20,126 nt of DNA from DAOTVD01 sp034437075 (GTDB lineage: Bacteria; Chloroflexota; Anaerolineae; Aggregatilineales; J027): contig DAOTVD010000158.1 of the NCBI GenBank assembly GCA_034437075.1, positions 1-20,126 of the forward strand. Direction: 5' to 3'. Every line of letters starts with the position of its first letter. The first letter of the stretch is position 1. The position numbers were made by a program, and so were the translations under genes. Below, piece by piece: positions 4,695 to 12,405 of the stretch. The notes below the pieces were generated by a model. It ran no database searches. It worked only from the letters and a program-made list of their open reading frames with translations, and was not told where the DNA came from.

Positions 4695-7343
4695 ATGTTC
4701 AGGAAAAATACACAGGAAGAAATTCTTGACCGGCGCTATGTGCTCAAAACCCCCCTGGGCAAAGGTGGGATGGGCGCGGTGTTTCGGGCGTACGACCGCC
4801 TCAATAATGGCGATGTCGCGCTCAAGCTGGTGACGGCTCCGCCCCGAGACCTGGACTTTGCCTCGCGCAGTGGCGGCCTGAATGTGTACTTGGCCCTGGC
4901 GCAAGAATTTAAGGTGCTAGCCTCGTTGCGGCATCCGCACATCATCAGCGTGTTGAATTATGGTTTTGATGAACAGCGCCGCCCGTATTTCACAATGGAT
5001 TTACTCGAAAACGCCCAATCGCCCGCCCGCGCGACCTTCGGCAAAGGCGACGAGGCCAAGGTGCAGTTGCTGATCCAGATTTGCCAGGCGCTAGCGTACT
5101 TGCATCGCCGCGACATCATCCACCGAGATTTGAAGCCCGCCAATGTGCGCATCGTGCAGGGTGAAGCCCGCGTGCTCGATTTCGGGCTGTCGATTATCCG
5201 CGCCCAGCACGAAGGCGACGGCGAGCATATTGTCGGCACGATTGAATATATGGCCCCGGAACTCTTGCGCCAGGCCCCGCCCAGCGTCGCCAGCGACTTG
5301 TATGCGGTGGGCGTCATCGGCTACGAGCTTTTCACGGGCGAATATTTATTCGAGGCTACCGACATCCGCACCCTGGCCCGCCAGATTTTCAACAAAATTC
5401 CTGACCCCAGCAACGTGGGCAACCAGCGCGTGGCGGCGGTGCTTTCGCGCTTGCTGGCCAAAGACCCCGATATGCGCTACCGCAATGCCGAAGAAACCAT
5501 CGCGGCCCTAAGTGCCGCCATCGACCAAGACCCGCCCGGCGAGAGTATTGCTATCCGCGAGAGCTTCTTGCAAGCGGCCACCTTGGTCGGGCGCGAGGAC
5601 GAACTTGCCCAAGTGACGCCCGCGCTAGAAACCCTGCGCGAGGGGCGCGGCGCTGCTTGGCTCATCGGCGGCGAGAGCGGCGTTGGTAAATCGCGCCTGG
5701 TGGAAGAATTGCGCATCCGCGCGTTGGTAGATGGCATCGTGGTCTTGCGCGGCGAAGGCATCACCCACGGTCGCCAGCCCTACCAAATCTGGCTGAATAT
5801 TTTGCGCGGGCTGGTCATCTCCGCCAAACTCACGCCCCAACAAGCCGGGATTTTAAGCCCCTTGGTGCCCGATATCGAAGACCTGACCGGGGTGAAACCC
5901 CAAGCGCCCGATAGCGCCGATCCGCAAATTGCCCAGCGCCGCCTCATCGAAACGGTATATGCGCTGTTCCGCTCGCAAGAGCGGCCCATGCTGGCCGTCC
6001 TGGAGGATTTACACTGGGCGGGTATCGAAAGCGTGACGCTTTTGCGCGAACTAACCGCCCACCTGGATGAATTGCCCGTGGTCTTCGTGAGCAGCTATCG
6101 CGACGACGAACAGCCCAATCTGCCGCGCTTGTTCCCCGCCGCGCAGCATATGAAGCTGGGCCGTTTGGAAGATAACGAAATCGCCGCGCTATCCTCCGAG
6201 ATGCTTGGTAAAGCGGGCCGCGACCCCGAACTGGTGGAGTTCTTGCGCCTGCAAACCGAAGGCAACGTCTTCTTTCTGGTGGAGGTCGTGCGCGCGTTGG
6301 CCGAAGAAGCCGGGCAACTGGCCGACATCAGTAGCACGAATTTGCCCGCCGCTATCCTCACGGGTGGGGTAGAGCGCATCATCCAGCGGCGGCTGGGCCG
6401 CGTGCCCGAGCCTCTGGTGCCCTATCTGCGCTTGGCGGCTATCAGCGGGCGCTACCTGGATGAGCGCCTGATGCTGTACACCTTCCAGGGCAATGATAAT
6501 CGCCTGCAAAAATTCCTGACCTACCTGAGCAATATCGCCGTCCTGGATGTACAAGAGGATACTTGGCGCTTTGCGCACGACAAACTGCGCGAGGGCGTGC
6601 TGCAACACATCCCCGAGGACGATGTGCCGGTTTTGCATCGCGAGGTCGCCCAGGGTATCGAGAATACGCATCTTTACGGTCCGCAGAAGGCCGCCGCGTT
6701 GGCTTACCATTGGCACCATGCCGGGGATGGCGAAAAAGAAGCCCAGTATGCCGCGCTGGCGGGCGAGCAAGCGCTTAACAGCGGTAGCTACGAAGAAGCG
6801 GTCAACTTATTGGGCCGTGCGCTAGACCTGATGCCCAGCCAACCCGACCCCGAAACGGCCAAACGCCAGGCCAACATCCTGCGCCAACTCGGCGCGGCGC
6901 ACCAGGGCTTGGGCCATATGCAAGATGCCCATGCGCTCTATGAGGATAGCCTGCATATTTACCGCGAGGTGGATTATAAATGGGGCATCGCCTTCGCGCT
7001 GAGCGACCTGGGGCATGTGGCTTACGCCATGCAAGAATACGAGGAATCGTACCGTTATTTCCGCGAATCGATCCAGACGGCCATGAGCGTGCGCGCGCAG
7101 ACGGTCGCCCTGGCCGCGATTATCGGCATTGCGCGCCTGATGCGCGCCGCGCAGCGGGATGATTGGGCCGTGGAATTGTGCACGTTTGTCATTGACCACA
7201 TGGCCGCCGACCAGCAAACCGCCGACCGCGCGCGCGAAATTCTGGATGATTTGCAAGACCGCATGGCCCCGGAAGACTTCGAAGCTGCTAAGCAGGCCGG
7301 CGCCGCCAAACGCCTCAGCGAAATCGTCGAGGAGTTGATCTAG
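4695..7343 (+). CDS. Ser/Thr protein kinase-AAA ATPase-TPR fusion protein
   Basis: The 882-residue protein has three parts. Residues 15-275 are a Hanks-type kinase with all catalytic motifs: glycine loop GKGGMGAV (22-29), VALK with Lys44, HRDLKPAN (143-150), DFG (162-164) and APE (187-189). Residues 296-570 are an ATPase module with Walker A GGESGVGKS (325-333) and Walker B AVLEDLH (434-440). Residues about 680-850 are TPR-like helices. The architecture resembles PknK-type and LAL/MalT-type regulators but lacks a C-terminal LuxR DNA-binding domain and has no membrane segment, so it is a cytoplasmic kinase that may scaffold partners. The ribosome binding site is weak (GAGAGAG). The stop codon overlaps the stop of the convergent DUF3592 gene within CTAG. 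Confidence 0.93.
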   Translation: MFRKNTQEEILDRRYVLKTPLGKGGMGAVFRAYDRLNNGDVALKLVTAPPRDLDFASRSGGLNVYLALAQEFKVLASLRHPHIISVLNYGFDEQRRPYFTMDLLENAQSPARATFGKGDEAKVQLLIQICQALAYLHRRDIIHRDLKPANVRIVQGEARVLDFGLSIIRAQHEGDGEHIVGTIEYMAPELLRQAPPSVASDLYAVGVIGYELFTGEYLFEATDIRTLARQIFNKIPDPSNVGNQRVAAVLSRLLAKDPDMRYRNAEETIAALSAAIDQDPPGESIAIRESFLQAATLVGREDELAQVTPALETLREGRGAAWLIGGESGVGKSRLVEELRIRALVDGIVVLRGEGITHGRQPYQIWLNILRGLVISAKLTPQQAGILSPLVPDIEDLTGVKPQAPDSADPQIAQRRLIETVYALFRSQERPMLAVLEDLHWAGIESVTLLRELTAHLDELPVVFVSSYRDDEQPNLPRLFPAAQHMKLGRLEDNEIAALSSEMLGKAGRDPELVEFLRLQTEGNVFFLVEVVRALAEEAGQLADISSTNLPAAILTGGVERIIQRRLGRVPEPLVPYLRLAAISGRYLDERLMLYTFQGNDNRLQKFLTYLSNIAVLDVQEDTWRFAHDKLREGVLQHIPEDDVPVLHREVAQGIENTHLYGPQKAAALAYHWHHAGDGEKEAQYAALAGEQALNSGSYEEAVNLLGRALDLMPSQPDPETAKRQANILRQLGAAHQGLGHMQDAHALYEDSLHIYREVDYKWGIAFALSDLGHVAYAMQEYEESYRYFRESIQTAMSVRAQTVALAAIIGIARLMRAAQRDDWAVELCTFVIDHMAADQQTADRAREILDDLQDRMAPEDFEAAKQAGAAKRLSEIVEELI

Positions 7344-7825
7344 CGCCCGCGCAGGCTACCCAGGGCAAATATACCCAACAGCGGGAAGGCCAAGCACATC
7401 AGCGCCGCGCCTATGCCGCCGAATAGCCATAGCTCCATGGCGACCTCGCGTTCCAGAACGTTTTGGTGGGGGTCGTTCGGGTCGTAGATCACCTGAATCT
7501 CGCGCCCAACGGGGTATTCGGCCACCGTTTGGCGCGCGTTGCTGCTGTTGCTGGTGGAGATATTGCCCCCAAAGCGCACCCGGTCGCCAAAGTATTCTTG
7601 CTCGTTCACCAGAAAACGATATTGCACATCGGCGCGGTAGGTCGTGTCGCCGTCGGAGTCCGCACTTTCGACGACTTCCGAAACGGTGACGACCCCGCTG
7701 GTTTTTTCCCAGGTATCGCTCGTGAAATAGTCTTCGAAGTCGGGGAGGCTAACCGCCACAAAAATGCCCCCAATCCCGAACATGATCGCGAAGCCAAATA
7801 TACCCCCGCATAACCCTTTTAGCAT
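7340..7825 (-). CDS. DUF3592 membrane protein
   Basis: The 161-residue product has a hydrophobic N-terminal segment (about 4-26), a beta-rich extracytoplasmic domain and a second membrane segment (about 131-156). The pattern TSGVVTVSEV, YRADVQYRFLVNEQEYFGDRV, EYPVGREIQVIYDPNDPHQNVLE is typical of DUF3592, a two-TM family of unknown role. AGAGGA lies close to the ATG. It converges with the kinase gene, overlapping it by four bases, and is transcribed from its own site; a TACAAT box at 7862-7867 (minus strand) is a possible -10. Confidence 0.85.
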   Translation of the reverse strand: MLKGLCGGIFGFAIMFGIGGIFVAVSLPDFEDYFTSDTWEKTSGVVTVSEVVESADSDGDTTYRADVQYRFLVNEQEYFGDRVRFGGNISTSNSSNARQTVAEYPVGREIQVIYDPNDPHQNVLEREVAMELWLFGGIGAALMCLAFPLLGIFALGSLRGR

Positions 7826-7962
7826 AACGTCCTCTGCTTTTGATCTGCTGCTTCAGCCTGTATTGTAACCAGATTCGGATTCTGTGCTCGGGTGTGGTTT
7901 GTATCCTGTTCGGATAGCGCCCAGTTGGGGGATTGTATGCCCCCTGGCGGGCGAAAATGGCT

Positions 7963-7968
7963 TATAAT
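7963..7968 (+). promoter_or_regulatory. Candidate -10 box for the cNMP-binding gene
   Basis: TATAAT lies 39 bases before the start codon, with no good -35. The stretch TTATAATC-AT-CGAGAACA is nearly repeated upstream of the aldo/keto reductase (TTATAATC-GGG-CGAGAACA), which supports its being functional. Confidence 0.5.
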
Positions 7969-8006
7969 CATCGAGAACAGCCGTAACAGAACATGAGGAA
8001 AAGGCT

Positions 8007-8369
8007 ATGAAATACGCAGATATGTTCATCAAAAGCGAAGAATTTACGGTCTATAACGCGGGCGAGATCATCGTTAATATTGGTGACCCCGGTAACGAGC
8101 AGATGTTCGCCGTCAAAGAAGGGGAAGTGGAGATCAGCGCCGAAAGCGGCGCGGTGCTCGAAACGGTGGAAGCGGGCATGATCTTCGGCGAAATGGCCCT
8201 TATTGATGGCTTGCCGCGTGCCTCGCGCTGTGTGGCCAAAACAGATTGCAAGATCGTGACCATCGATAAGCATCGCTTTTTGTATTTGGTGCACGAAACC
8301 CCCACGTTCGCGCTGGAAGTGATGAAGGTGTTGGCCGACCGCGTGCGCTATCTCAATTCGCAGATGTAA
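8007..8369 (+). CDS. Stand-alone cyclic nucleotide-binding domain protein
   Basis: The 120-residue protein is a single CNB domain. The beta-barrel (FTVYNAGEIIVNIGDPGNEQ, FAVKEGEVEI) leads to the phosphate-binding cassette FGEMALIDGLPRAS (60-73). Glu62 and Arg71, the residues that normally hold the ribose and phosphate of cAMP or cGMP, are both present, as is a small residue/Ser pair after Arg. A C-terminal helix (103-118) ends the protein; there is no DNA-binding, kinase or channel domain attached. It may act as a small nucleotide sensor that works in trans. AGGAAAAGG precedes the ATG. A strong hairpin in the 97-bp repeat lies 160 bases downstream. Confidence 0.9.
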   Translation: MKYADMFIKSEEFTVYNAGEIIVNIGDPGNEQMFAVKEGEVEISAESGAVLETVEAGMIFGEMALIDGLPRASRCVAKTDCKIVTIDKHRFLYLVHETPTFALEVMKVLADRVRYLNSQM

Positions 8370-8488
8370 TGAATTAACCCACAGGGCTGCACGCAGGCGG
8401 TATGTATTCAGGTATCGCTGCCAAAGTGGCCGATTTGTGCTCAATCTCACCTGAAAATTAGTTTTTAACAAGGGGCTTAGGCTCCTTG

Positions 8489-8585
8489 TTATGGACAGTT
8501 CAAAACAAACACAAATGTTTTTTCTGCCAAAACCGAGGGCTTAAGCCCTCGGTTTTATACGGATTTGTTTTGCGTTCTCCATTAG
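8489..8585 (+). repeat. 97-bp repeat, copy B
   Basis: Identical over 97 bases to the reverse complement of 2670-2766. Flanking sequence differs at both ends, which fixes the repeat boundaries. As in copy A, it lies downstream of a gene (the cNMP-binding gene) in the same relative orientation. Confidence 0.92.
8529..8556. terminator. Bidirectional hairpin terminator in 97-bp repeat B
   Basis: The same perfect 28-base palindrome as in copy A, with a T-run on the exit side of either strand. It would end the cNMP-binding transcript and insulate the aldo/keto reductase promoter. Confidence 0.75.
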
Positions 8586-8643
8586 TTCGGTTTGTGCGGA
8601 GCTATCATCCCCAGGCGGGGTGGGGCGGCGGCGCGCATCGCGT

Positions 8644-8649
8644 TATAAT
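8644..8649 (+). promoter_or_regulatory. Candidate -10 box for the aldo/keto reductase operon
   Basis: TATAAT lies 51 bases before the start codon, downstream of the terminator repeat. Its surroundings resemble the -10 region of the cNMP-binding gene. No clear -35 was found. Confidence 0.5.
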
Positions 8650-8700
8650 CGGGCGAGAACAACAGCATGACATACCCAACAAAAAAAGGAGCAAGACCCT

Positions 8701-9654
8701 ATGAAATATCGGCGTTTGGGCCATGCAGGCATGAAGGTCAGTGAATTGAGCCTGGGCGGTTGGACGACCTTCGGCGGCAGCCTGAAAGACAAAGACCTGG
8801 CCCGTCAGATCATCACCACCGCGTATGATAATGGCATCAATTTCTTTGATATTGCCGACATCTATGCCAAAGGTGCTTCGGAGGAAATGATGGGCGAGGT
8901 GCTCAAAGATTTCCCCCGCCATACGCTCGTGATTTCCAGCAAGGTCTTTTGGCCGATGAGCGATGACCCCAACGACCGGGGGCTCTCGCGCAAGCATATC
9001 ATGGAAAGTATCGACAAATCGCTTGCGCGCATCGGCACCGATTACCTCGACATTTACTTTTGTCATCGGTATGACGATGAAACGCCCCTCGAGGAAACCA
9101 TCCGCGCCATGGATGACCTGATTCACCAGGGGAAAATCTTGTATTGGGGCACCAGCGAATGGAGCGCCGCCCAGATTCAGGACGCGCTGAACTTGTGCGA
9201 GAAATACAACCTCTACAAGCCGCAGACCGAGCAACCGCAATATAATCTGCTGCATCGCGAGCGTATCGAGCACGATGTATTGCCCGTCACCGAGCCCAAC
9301 GGGATGGGGCTGGTGGTGTGGAGCCCCCTGGCCAGTGGCCTGCTGACGGGCAAATACGACGACGAAGTCCCGCCCGATAGCCGCCTGGCCAATATCGACT
9401 TTCTGGCGGATGGCTTGCTGAAAGACGAGTTGCGCCAGGCCGTCAAGCAACTTAAGCCTCTTGCCGATGAATTGGGCGTAACGCGCGCGCAACTGGCCAT
9501 CGCCTGGACGCTGCGCCAGCCGGGGGTTAGCAGCGCGATTACCGGCGCTACGCGCGTAGAGCAACTCGAAGATACGCTTAAGGCCGTCGAGGTCACGTTC
9601 AGCGATGATATGCTGGGCAAAATCGATGAGATCATGGCCCCGGTGACGGGGTAG
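8701..9654 (+). CDS. Aldo/keto reductase, Kv-beta/YghZ-like
   Basis: The 317-residue protein is a complete TIM-barrel aldo/keto reductase of normal length. The catalytic tetrad is readable: Asp50 and Tyr55 in FFDIADIY, Lys81 in SSKVFW and His122 in YFCHRYD. The NADPH-binding end is present as WSPLASGLLTGKY and SSAITGATRVEQLEDTL. The opening MKYRRLGHAGMKVSELSLGGW and the overall pattern resemble the voltage-gated potassium channel beta-subunit/YghZ group, which reduces aldehydes such as methylglyoxal using NADPH. The natural substrate here is unknown. AAGGAG is upstream. The SH3-like gene follows after only 33 bases, so the two are probably co-transcribed. Confidence 0.93.
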   Translation: MKYRRLGHAGMKVSELSLGGWTTFGGSLKDKDLARQIITTAYDNGINFFDIADIYAKGASEEMMGEVLKDFPRHTLVISSKVFWPMSDDPNDRGLSRKHIMESIDKSLARIGTDYLDIYFCHRYDDETPLEETIRAMDDLIHQGKILYWGTSEWSAAQIQDALNLCEKYNLYKPQTEQPQYNLLHRERIEHDVLPVTEPNGMGLVVWSPLASGLLTGKYDDEVPPDSRLANIDFLADGLLKDELRQAVKQLKPLADELGVTRAQLAIAWTLRQPGVSSAITGATRVEQLEDTLKAVEVTFSDDMLGKIDEIMAPVTG

Positions 9655-9687
9655 GGCCTGTTTGAAAAACTCTTTCAGGAGGTGCTG

Positions 9688-10629
9688 ATGATGCGTTGGT
9701 TGGGGGTAATAGCCGCGCTGAGCCTGGCCTGGTTAGCGACCACGGCCCAAGCCCAGGATGCCCCTTCGGGGGATTGTAGTGGGTTTGTGTCGCGCCTGGC
9801 GGTGAACGACATCGCCAGCGTTACGCCGGGGCCAGAAAACCAGGCTCGGCAAGAGCCATCGATAGACGCGCCTTGGGTGCAAGCCCTGCCCGCCGGAACT
9901 CGTTTGCAGATCAACGCCGGGCCGGTCTGCGCGCAGGGCATCACCTGGTGGCAGGTCATCGTCAATGGCAGGGTCATCGGCTGGACGGGCGAAGGTATTT
10001 CGCCCCACGATTATTGGCTCGCGCCCGTGGATGCCGCCACGCAGCCCGCCGCACCCGGCCCGCTGCAGCTGCCCGAAGGGCTGCTGGGGTCAGTCGATAC
10101 CTGGGCCGAAAGCACCTTCACTGAGGGCTTAGAAGGCTGGAGTGGCCGCCCAGACATCCAACATGATCCGGGTGGCGCGCAGGCGTGTGTGCTGTTGCAA
10201 GGCCACGGGAACCGCTGGCAATTTACCGCCGGGGACGGTTGGGCGGGCGATTGGAGCGCGGTGCCGGGGGCCGGGGCCATCGTCGCGGATATGCGCATCC
10301 GTGCGCGGGTTAGCATTGATGATGAGTTGTCTTTGCCTGTGACGGTTTCTGTGGAGAATGCCGTCGGGCAGACCCTACGTATGACGCGCATGACCCAGAT
10401 TCAGCGCGCCGAGGATGACCTTTGGCGGCTGGTGATCCCCATCAGCGCCGTTCAGGATCGTTGGCAACTGGCCGGGGCGCTTGCCGATAGCCGCCTGAGC
10501 GAGATAGCGCTCGCGGCGGCCTTGCGCGAGGTCACGCGCGTGCAACTCTCCGGCAGCTTGCCGGGGGTGGTGCTGCGCCTGTGCGCGCAGCGTGTCGCGC
10601 TAGTGCGCGATGCCACCGCCCAGGATTAG
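9688..10629 (+). CDS. Secreted SH3-like domain protein
   Basis: The 313-residue product has a Sec signal peptide (hydrophobic residues 5-16, probable cleavage after AQA at 21-23). It is followed by an SH3b-type module (about 36-113) with LPAGTRLQI, WWQVIVNGRVIGWTGEG and YWLAP, a pattern common in Chloroflexi-like surface proteins. The rest (about 140-313) looks like a beta-rich sandwich (EGLEGWSGRPDIQHD, VVLRLCAQRVALV) that could bind carbohydrate; I do not recognise it. The frame could start at a GTG at 9682, but that overlaps the AGGAGG box, so the ATG at 9688 (or 9691) is preferred. Confidence 0.75.
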   Translation: MMRWLGVIAALSLAWLATTAQAQDAPSGDCSGFVSRLAVNDIASVTPGPENQARQEPSIDAPWVQALPAGTRLQINAGPVCAQGITWWQVIVNGRVIGWTGEGISPHDYWLAPVDAATQPAAPGPLQLPEGLLGSVDTWAESTFTEGLEGWSGRPDIQHDPGGAQACVLLQGHGNRWQFTAGDGWAGDWSAVPGAGAIVADMRIRARVSIDDELSLPVTVSVENAVGQTLRMTRMTQIQRAEDDLWRLVIPISAVQDRWQLAGALADSRLSEIALAAALREVTRVQLSGSLPGVVLRLCAQRVALVRDATAQD

Positions 10630-10980
10630 CGCGGCGCTTAGGCTTTTCCAAGTTTTAGATTCTGCCGATTGCTATTGCCGAAATAGATACATTCTTGATT
10701 TTACCCCCCTCTAACTCCCCCGGAATTTGGGCTGATAGGGGTACACTTTTGGCTTTACCCCCCTCTAGCTCCCCCCGAATTCGGGAGGAGAACTTACGCT
10801 TGTGCATAGTAGCCCCTCCCTGAATTCGGGGAGGGGTTGGGGAGGGGTCAAAAATGGCGCTCCAAGAAACGTGTACCCCCGTCAGCGGAATTTTGGGGGA
10901 CAACGTATTGGCGCACATCGTAGCCCCTCCCCGAATTTGGGAGGGGGCTGGGGAGGGGTAATTATTTTTCTGGAAAAGCC
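10630..10980. other. Intergenic region without a gene
   Basis: The 351 bases between the SH3-like gene and the phosphatase genes, which converge here, are occupied almost entirely by the second MITE-like element and its palindromes. No coding frame is supported. Confidence 0.75.
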
Positions 10981-10984
10981 TTAG
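10637..10984. mobile_element. MITE-like element, copy 2 (348 bp, expanded)
   Basis: Bounded by CTTAGGCTTTTCCAAG on the left and CTGGAAAAGCCTTAG on the right. Its reverse complement starts with the same 35 bases as the element at 2491-2673 and ends with the same ACTTGGAAAAGCCTAA. Between them lie at least four C/G-tract modules with GAATTC- or AATTT-centred palindromes, against two in the shorter copy, so modules have been duplicated or lost. The right end includes the TAA stop codon of the phosphatase gene at 10981. It probably also works as a bidirectional terminator between convergent genes. Confidence 0.6.
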
Positions 10985-11877
10985 GGGCAATAGCACGCCT
11001 GCAAGAGGTCGAGCATTTCGGGCGTGGGATGCACCGCGCCGCGTTGGCGGGTGATGAGTGCCTGCGCCCGGCCCAGGCTATACCCTTGGTATTCCATCAG
11101 ATAAGCGAGCGCGACTGTTACGGCGCGGTTGATGCCCATCTGGCAGTGCACCAGCACGCCCTCGCTGCGATGAGCATGGATGAACGCCGTTGCGCGGCGT
11201 ACTTTGCCGGGGTTGGGCGCGCGATAATCCGACAGCGGCATATCCAACAGCGTGAAATCCGCCGCCCATTGGTTATCATCCCGGGTGCTATCATCCAAGC
11301 GCACAATGGCCCGAATGCCCATGCTGCGCACCTCGGCCTGGCGTTGCATGGCCCCGATGCCACTGACGAACAAGCCCGGATAGACCTCGTTGATGCTATC
11401 CTGCGCGCGCGAGCGCAACCCGGCCAAGAAATACGGCCCGTAGAGTTCATCGCGACAATAGGGCAGGTCGTAGGCCTCGACAAGGGCGGAGAGCCAACGC
11501 CGGGTGGGCGCGATGCCGGGCACTGCTGCCGCCAAGCGTTCGTAGGCATGGTCGAGCGTCAGGCCCACATGATGAATGAGATACGCCATGGCCAAGATGG
11601 CCGCCGCGTCGGGGTCGCGTTCGCTGCTGAGCACCACCGTTCGCCCGCTATGATGCTCGTGGGCCATAATGCGTACGGCTTGGCGTACGGGGCGGACACT
11701 GGGCGTATCATCCAGGCTCAGGATGCGGTGGGGGAGCACGTCTTCGGCCAGGCGGGCGGCTTCTTGGCGCGGATGATAGGCCGCGTGCAGGCGCATGGCG
11801 GGGGTCGGGAAGCCACAATCCCCGCGCCGACACAGAAAATCTGGCGGAACCAAAAAAAGATGTTGTCCAATATACAT
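10981..11877 (-). CDS. Pseudophosphatase-phosphatase tandem protein (Cys to Ser first domain)
   Basis: The 298-residue protein has two related dual-specificity-phosphatase-like halves. The second (about 155-298) has the full signature VHCQMGINRA (243-252) with nucleophile Cys245 and Arg251, preceded by LLDMPLSDY (210-218), where Asp217 may be the general acid. The first (about 1-145) aligns around AYLIHHVGLTL but reads VLSSERDPDA (82-91): His and Cys are replaced by Ser84 and Ser85 and the arginine by Ala91, so it should bind but not cleave phosphate. Only a weak ribosome binding site is seen. It is last in a four-gene minus-strand operon, 24 bases after the 167-residue phosphatase. The stop codon lies in the repeat end. 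Confidence 0.85.
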   Translation of the reverse strand: MYIGQHLFLVPPDFLCRRGDCGFPTPAMRLHAAYHPRQEAARLAEDVLPHRILSLDDTPSVRPVRQAVRIMAHEHHSGRTVVLSSERDPDAAAILAMAYLIHHVGLTLDHAYERLAAAVPGIAPTRRWLSALVEAYDLPYCRDELYGPYFLAGLRSRAQDSINEVYPGLFVSGIGAMQRQAEVRSMGIRAIVRLDDSTRDDNQWAADFTLLDMPLSDYRAPNPGKVRRATAFIHAHRSEGVLVHCQMGINRAVTVALAYLMEYQGYSLGRAQALITRQRGAVHPTPEMLDLLQACYCP

Positions 11878-11901
11878 GGTTTCGTCTACTTTACTCGCGC
11901 A

Positions 11902-12405
11902 TCAGGTGCGAGGACTGTTTTGCAAAGAATGCACATAGCCAGGCTCGTGAATATCTTCCCAGCGATGCGGCAGGGCGTAATATAGCACCAGCGAATAGAG
12001 CAAGTCTGCATGTGGGTAAACCACATGGCGGCGGGCGTAGATCAGACGATAAGCGTCTTCCAGAGTCAGCGCTTCATATTCGATCAGATAGGCCATCACC
12101 ATGGCGGTCGAGCGGCTGATGCCCATTTGGCAATGCACCAGCACGCCGCGCTCGGCGGCGACATGCTCGTGAATGAAAGCCGTGGCGCGGGGGATAATTT
12201 GGGGCGGGATGGGTTCGCCGTCATCGAAGGGTAGATGCAACGTGGCCATGTCATCGGGCCAATTGGGCGGAATGCCCGGCGTGGGCACATGATGATCGAG
12301 CCGCAGCACGCCCTGAATGCCGTAGGCGCGCACGCTGTCTAGGTCGCGCAGGGCGCTTCTGCCGCTCTGGTAAATGGTGCGGTGGATATGGGTGATGTCG
12401 TTCAT
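11902..12405 (-). CDS. Dual-specificity phosphatase, single domain
   Basis: The 167-residue protein is one complete dual-specificity phosphatase domain. The P-loop VHCQMGISRST (90-100) has Cys92 and Arg98, and LHLPFDDGEP (57-66) offers Asp61 or Asp62 as general acid. The helix MVMAYLIEY and TLEDAYRLIYARR follow, as in the DSP family. It should remove phosphate from protein Ser/Thr/Tyr or from another phosphate ester in the cytoplasm; the substrate is not known. Its ATG overlaps the TGA of the upstream gene (ATGA), so translation is coupled. It is the closest single-domain relative of the active halves of the neighbouring tandem proteins. Confidence 0.9.
   Translation of the reverse strand: MNDITHIHRTIYQSGRSALRDLDSVRAYGIQGVLRLDHHVPTPGIPPNWPDDMATLHLPFDDGEPIPPQIIPRATAFIHEHVAAERGVLVHCQMGISRSTAMVMAYLIEYEALTLEDAYRLIYARRHVVYPHADLLYSLVLYYALPHRWEDIHEPGYVHSLQNSPRT

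Larger units (their letters stand above)
8370..8700. other. Intergenic region without a gene
   Basis: The 331-base gap holds a hairpin at 8467-8490 (AACAAGG/CCTTGTT), the second copy of the 97-bp repeat, and the likely promoter and leader of the aldo/keto reductase. No supported coding frame was found. Confidence 0.7.

Noticed and set aside
8467..8490. Hairpin AACAAGG/CCTTGTT as a terminator
   Set aside because: The stem is not followed by a T-run on either strand; the palindrome at 8529-8556 is the better terminator.
10690..10970. CRISPR-like array of repeated G/C tracts
   Set aside because: The repeats are palindromic modules of uneven spacing and orientation, without constant repeat length or unique spacers, and no cas gene is present.
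11029..11985. Long plus-strand frame of 318 codons
   Set aside because: It is antisense to the phosphatase genes, which have clear catalytic motifs; long shadow frames are common in GC-rich DNA.
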